Source: Alphaproteobacteria bacterium (GTDB lineage: Bacteria; Pseudomonadota; Alphaproteobacteria; Rickettsiales; VGDC01). Taken from it: DNA of 6,082 nucleotides. The notes beneath the pieces are model-generated. The model made no database searches and had not been told where the DNA came from. It saw nothing but the letters and a program-made list of their open reading frames with translations. A program made the translations under genes and the position numbers. Every line of letters begins with the position of its first letter. Position 1 is the stretch's first letter. This document shows, one piece after another, positions 5,553-6,082 of this stretch. The stretch lies in NCBI GenBank assembly GCA_016869895.1, contig VGDC01000131.1, positions 1 through 6,082 on the forward strand, in the 5' to 3' direction.

Positions 5553-6008
5553 TCAACAACGTCCCCCCCGTCCGGATGACGCGGATTGACTGCGTTCGGC
5601 ATCCACACGCGACGTGTGGGATGGCTTTTTCGCCGCAGAAGCATCCAGTCGCAAAGCATCCGCCTTATCAGCGATGGCTGCGAATCCGCCATTCTCCGCT
5701 GCGGGAAGAATCAGCATGCCCTGCGACGCGCCGATGACCTCTTTCGCCTCGGCATGCACGGGCACTTCGCGGAACGCCAAGCCAGCGGCGGAGAACGCCT
5801 CTTTAGCAAGGCTATGCTTGCGGGTCGCCTCTTCCGGCTCAACCCCCCAATGCGTGACGATGACGGCTTCGCCCGTGGCTTCCACAGCGTCTTTCTCTTT
5901 CCGGTCGGCCTGCGGCTGGTCGCGCTCCAGCAAATCGAACACGGCATCCACCGCCGCGTGCTGGGAAGCGGATTGGCTTCTATGGAAGAGTTTATCGACG
6001 AAACCCAT
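5553..6008 (-). CDS. Unrecognised small cytosolic protein
   Basis: I do not recognise this 151-residue protein. The start is placed at the ATG at 6008, with CAGG ending seven bases upstream; a TTG at 6032 would add eight residues and lacks such a site. There is no signal peptide or membrane helix. Residues 1-45 are charged and helical. A compact core at about 46-122 alternates strand and helix: a hydrophobic strand AVIVTHWG (48-55), a helix (58-77), a strand FREVPV (79-84), then GMLILPAAENGGF (97-109). That order faintly recalls a thioredoxin or glutaredoxin fold, but the core has no cysteine, so redox activity there is unlikely. The tail (123-151) is Ser/Lys/Arg-rich, looks disordered, and ends in the only cysteine. 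The stop lies 27 bases before the response-regulator ATG. The + strand frame over the same bases is Ser/Ala-rich and looks like an antisense shadow. Confidence 0.65.
   Translation of the reverse strand: MGFVDKLFHRSQSASQHAAVDAVFDLLERDQPQADRKEKDAVEATGEAVIVTHWGVEPEEATRKHSLAKEAFSAAGLAFREVPVHAEAKEVIGASQGMLILPAAENGGFAAIADKADALRLDASAAKKPSHTSRVDAERSQSASSGRGGRC
5600..5622. repeat. Palindrome near the 3' end of the unrecognised gene
   Basis: CCACACG (5603-5609) and CGTGTGG (5613-5619) are perfect 7-bp arms around CGA. The stem grows by the flanking AT pairs if one G is bulged. On the + strand it is followed by GGC and then five T (5625-5629), resembling an intrinsic terminator, but it lies inside a - strand gene (codons 130-136). 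It may be chance, or it may stop antisense transcription. Confidence 0.35.
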
Positions 6009-6082
6009 AGGAAAACCTGCGCGAATGAGCAAATGAGGAAACAGTATGACAGAAGAACATTAACTTTCCGTTTATGTAATCC

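Noticed and set aside
5614..6036. A 140-codon + strand frame opposite the unrecognised gene
   Set aside because: Ser/Ala/Cys-rich composition typical of an antisense frame and no ribosome binding site. The - strand frame has more protein-like composition and operon spacing.
6033..6082. Possible divergent + strand gene starting at ATG 6033 and running off the window, or a five-codon frame at 6046
   Set aside because: The first has no ribosome binding site and only 16 visible codons. The second has a GAGGA before it but stops after five codons. Sequence beyond the window would be needed.

Overview
The window is a GC-rich, densely coding stretch of a bacterial chromosome. An alphaproteobacterium is the best guess. 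The reasons are the long, animal-like form of deoxyribose-phosphate aldolase, its pairing with a two-domain ALDH16-type dehydrogenase (the form whose bacterial structure comes from a Loktanella species), a TTGAC-type -35 box, and an ECF sigma factor with a small one-helix membrane partner. This is inference from protein style; no ribosomal or other phylogenetic marker is present.

Left part (about 57-3681, + strand): a two-gene operon. A promoter at 72-100, overlapped by a palindrome, leads into deoC (127-1122). Twelve bases later comes an 805-residue ALDH16-type aldehyde dehydrogenase (1135-3552). DeoC splits 2-deoxyribose-5-phosphate into glyceraldehyde-3-phosphate and acetaldehyde. The dehydrogenase could oxidise an aldehyde made by DeoC, so the pair reads as a deoxyribose (DNA or deoxynucleoside) salvage module. 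The 3' end carries two perfect hairpins with the same TGCT loop, then a strong bidirectional terminator (3647-3681).

Right part (3695-6008, - strand, convergent with the left operon): reading leftward, an unrecognised 151-residue cytosolic protein (6008-5553), a stand-alone receiver-domain response regulator (5525-5166), then after a 102-base gap a secreted, charged, helical protein with LSPEQR-type motifs (5063-4683), an ECF sigma factor (4655-4083), and an overlapping one-helix membrane protein that is probably its anti-sigma factor (4090-3695). The last three look like an envelope-sensing circuit: secreted sensor or effector, sigma factor, membrane anti-sigma.

No tRNA, rRNA, CRISPR array, insertion sequence or integrase was seen. 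The longest stretch without a gene is 3553-3694 (142 bases), filled by the hairpins and terminator. The two observations most worth pursuing are the deoC-ALDH16 pairing and the sigma / membrane protein / LSPEQR-protein module.
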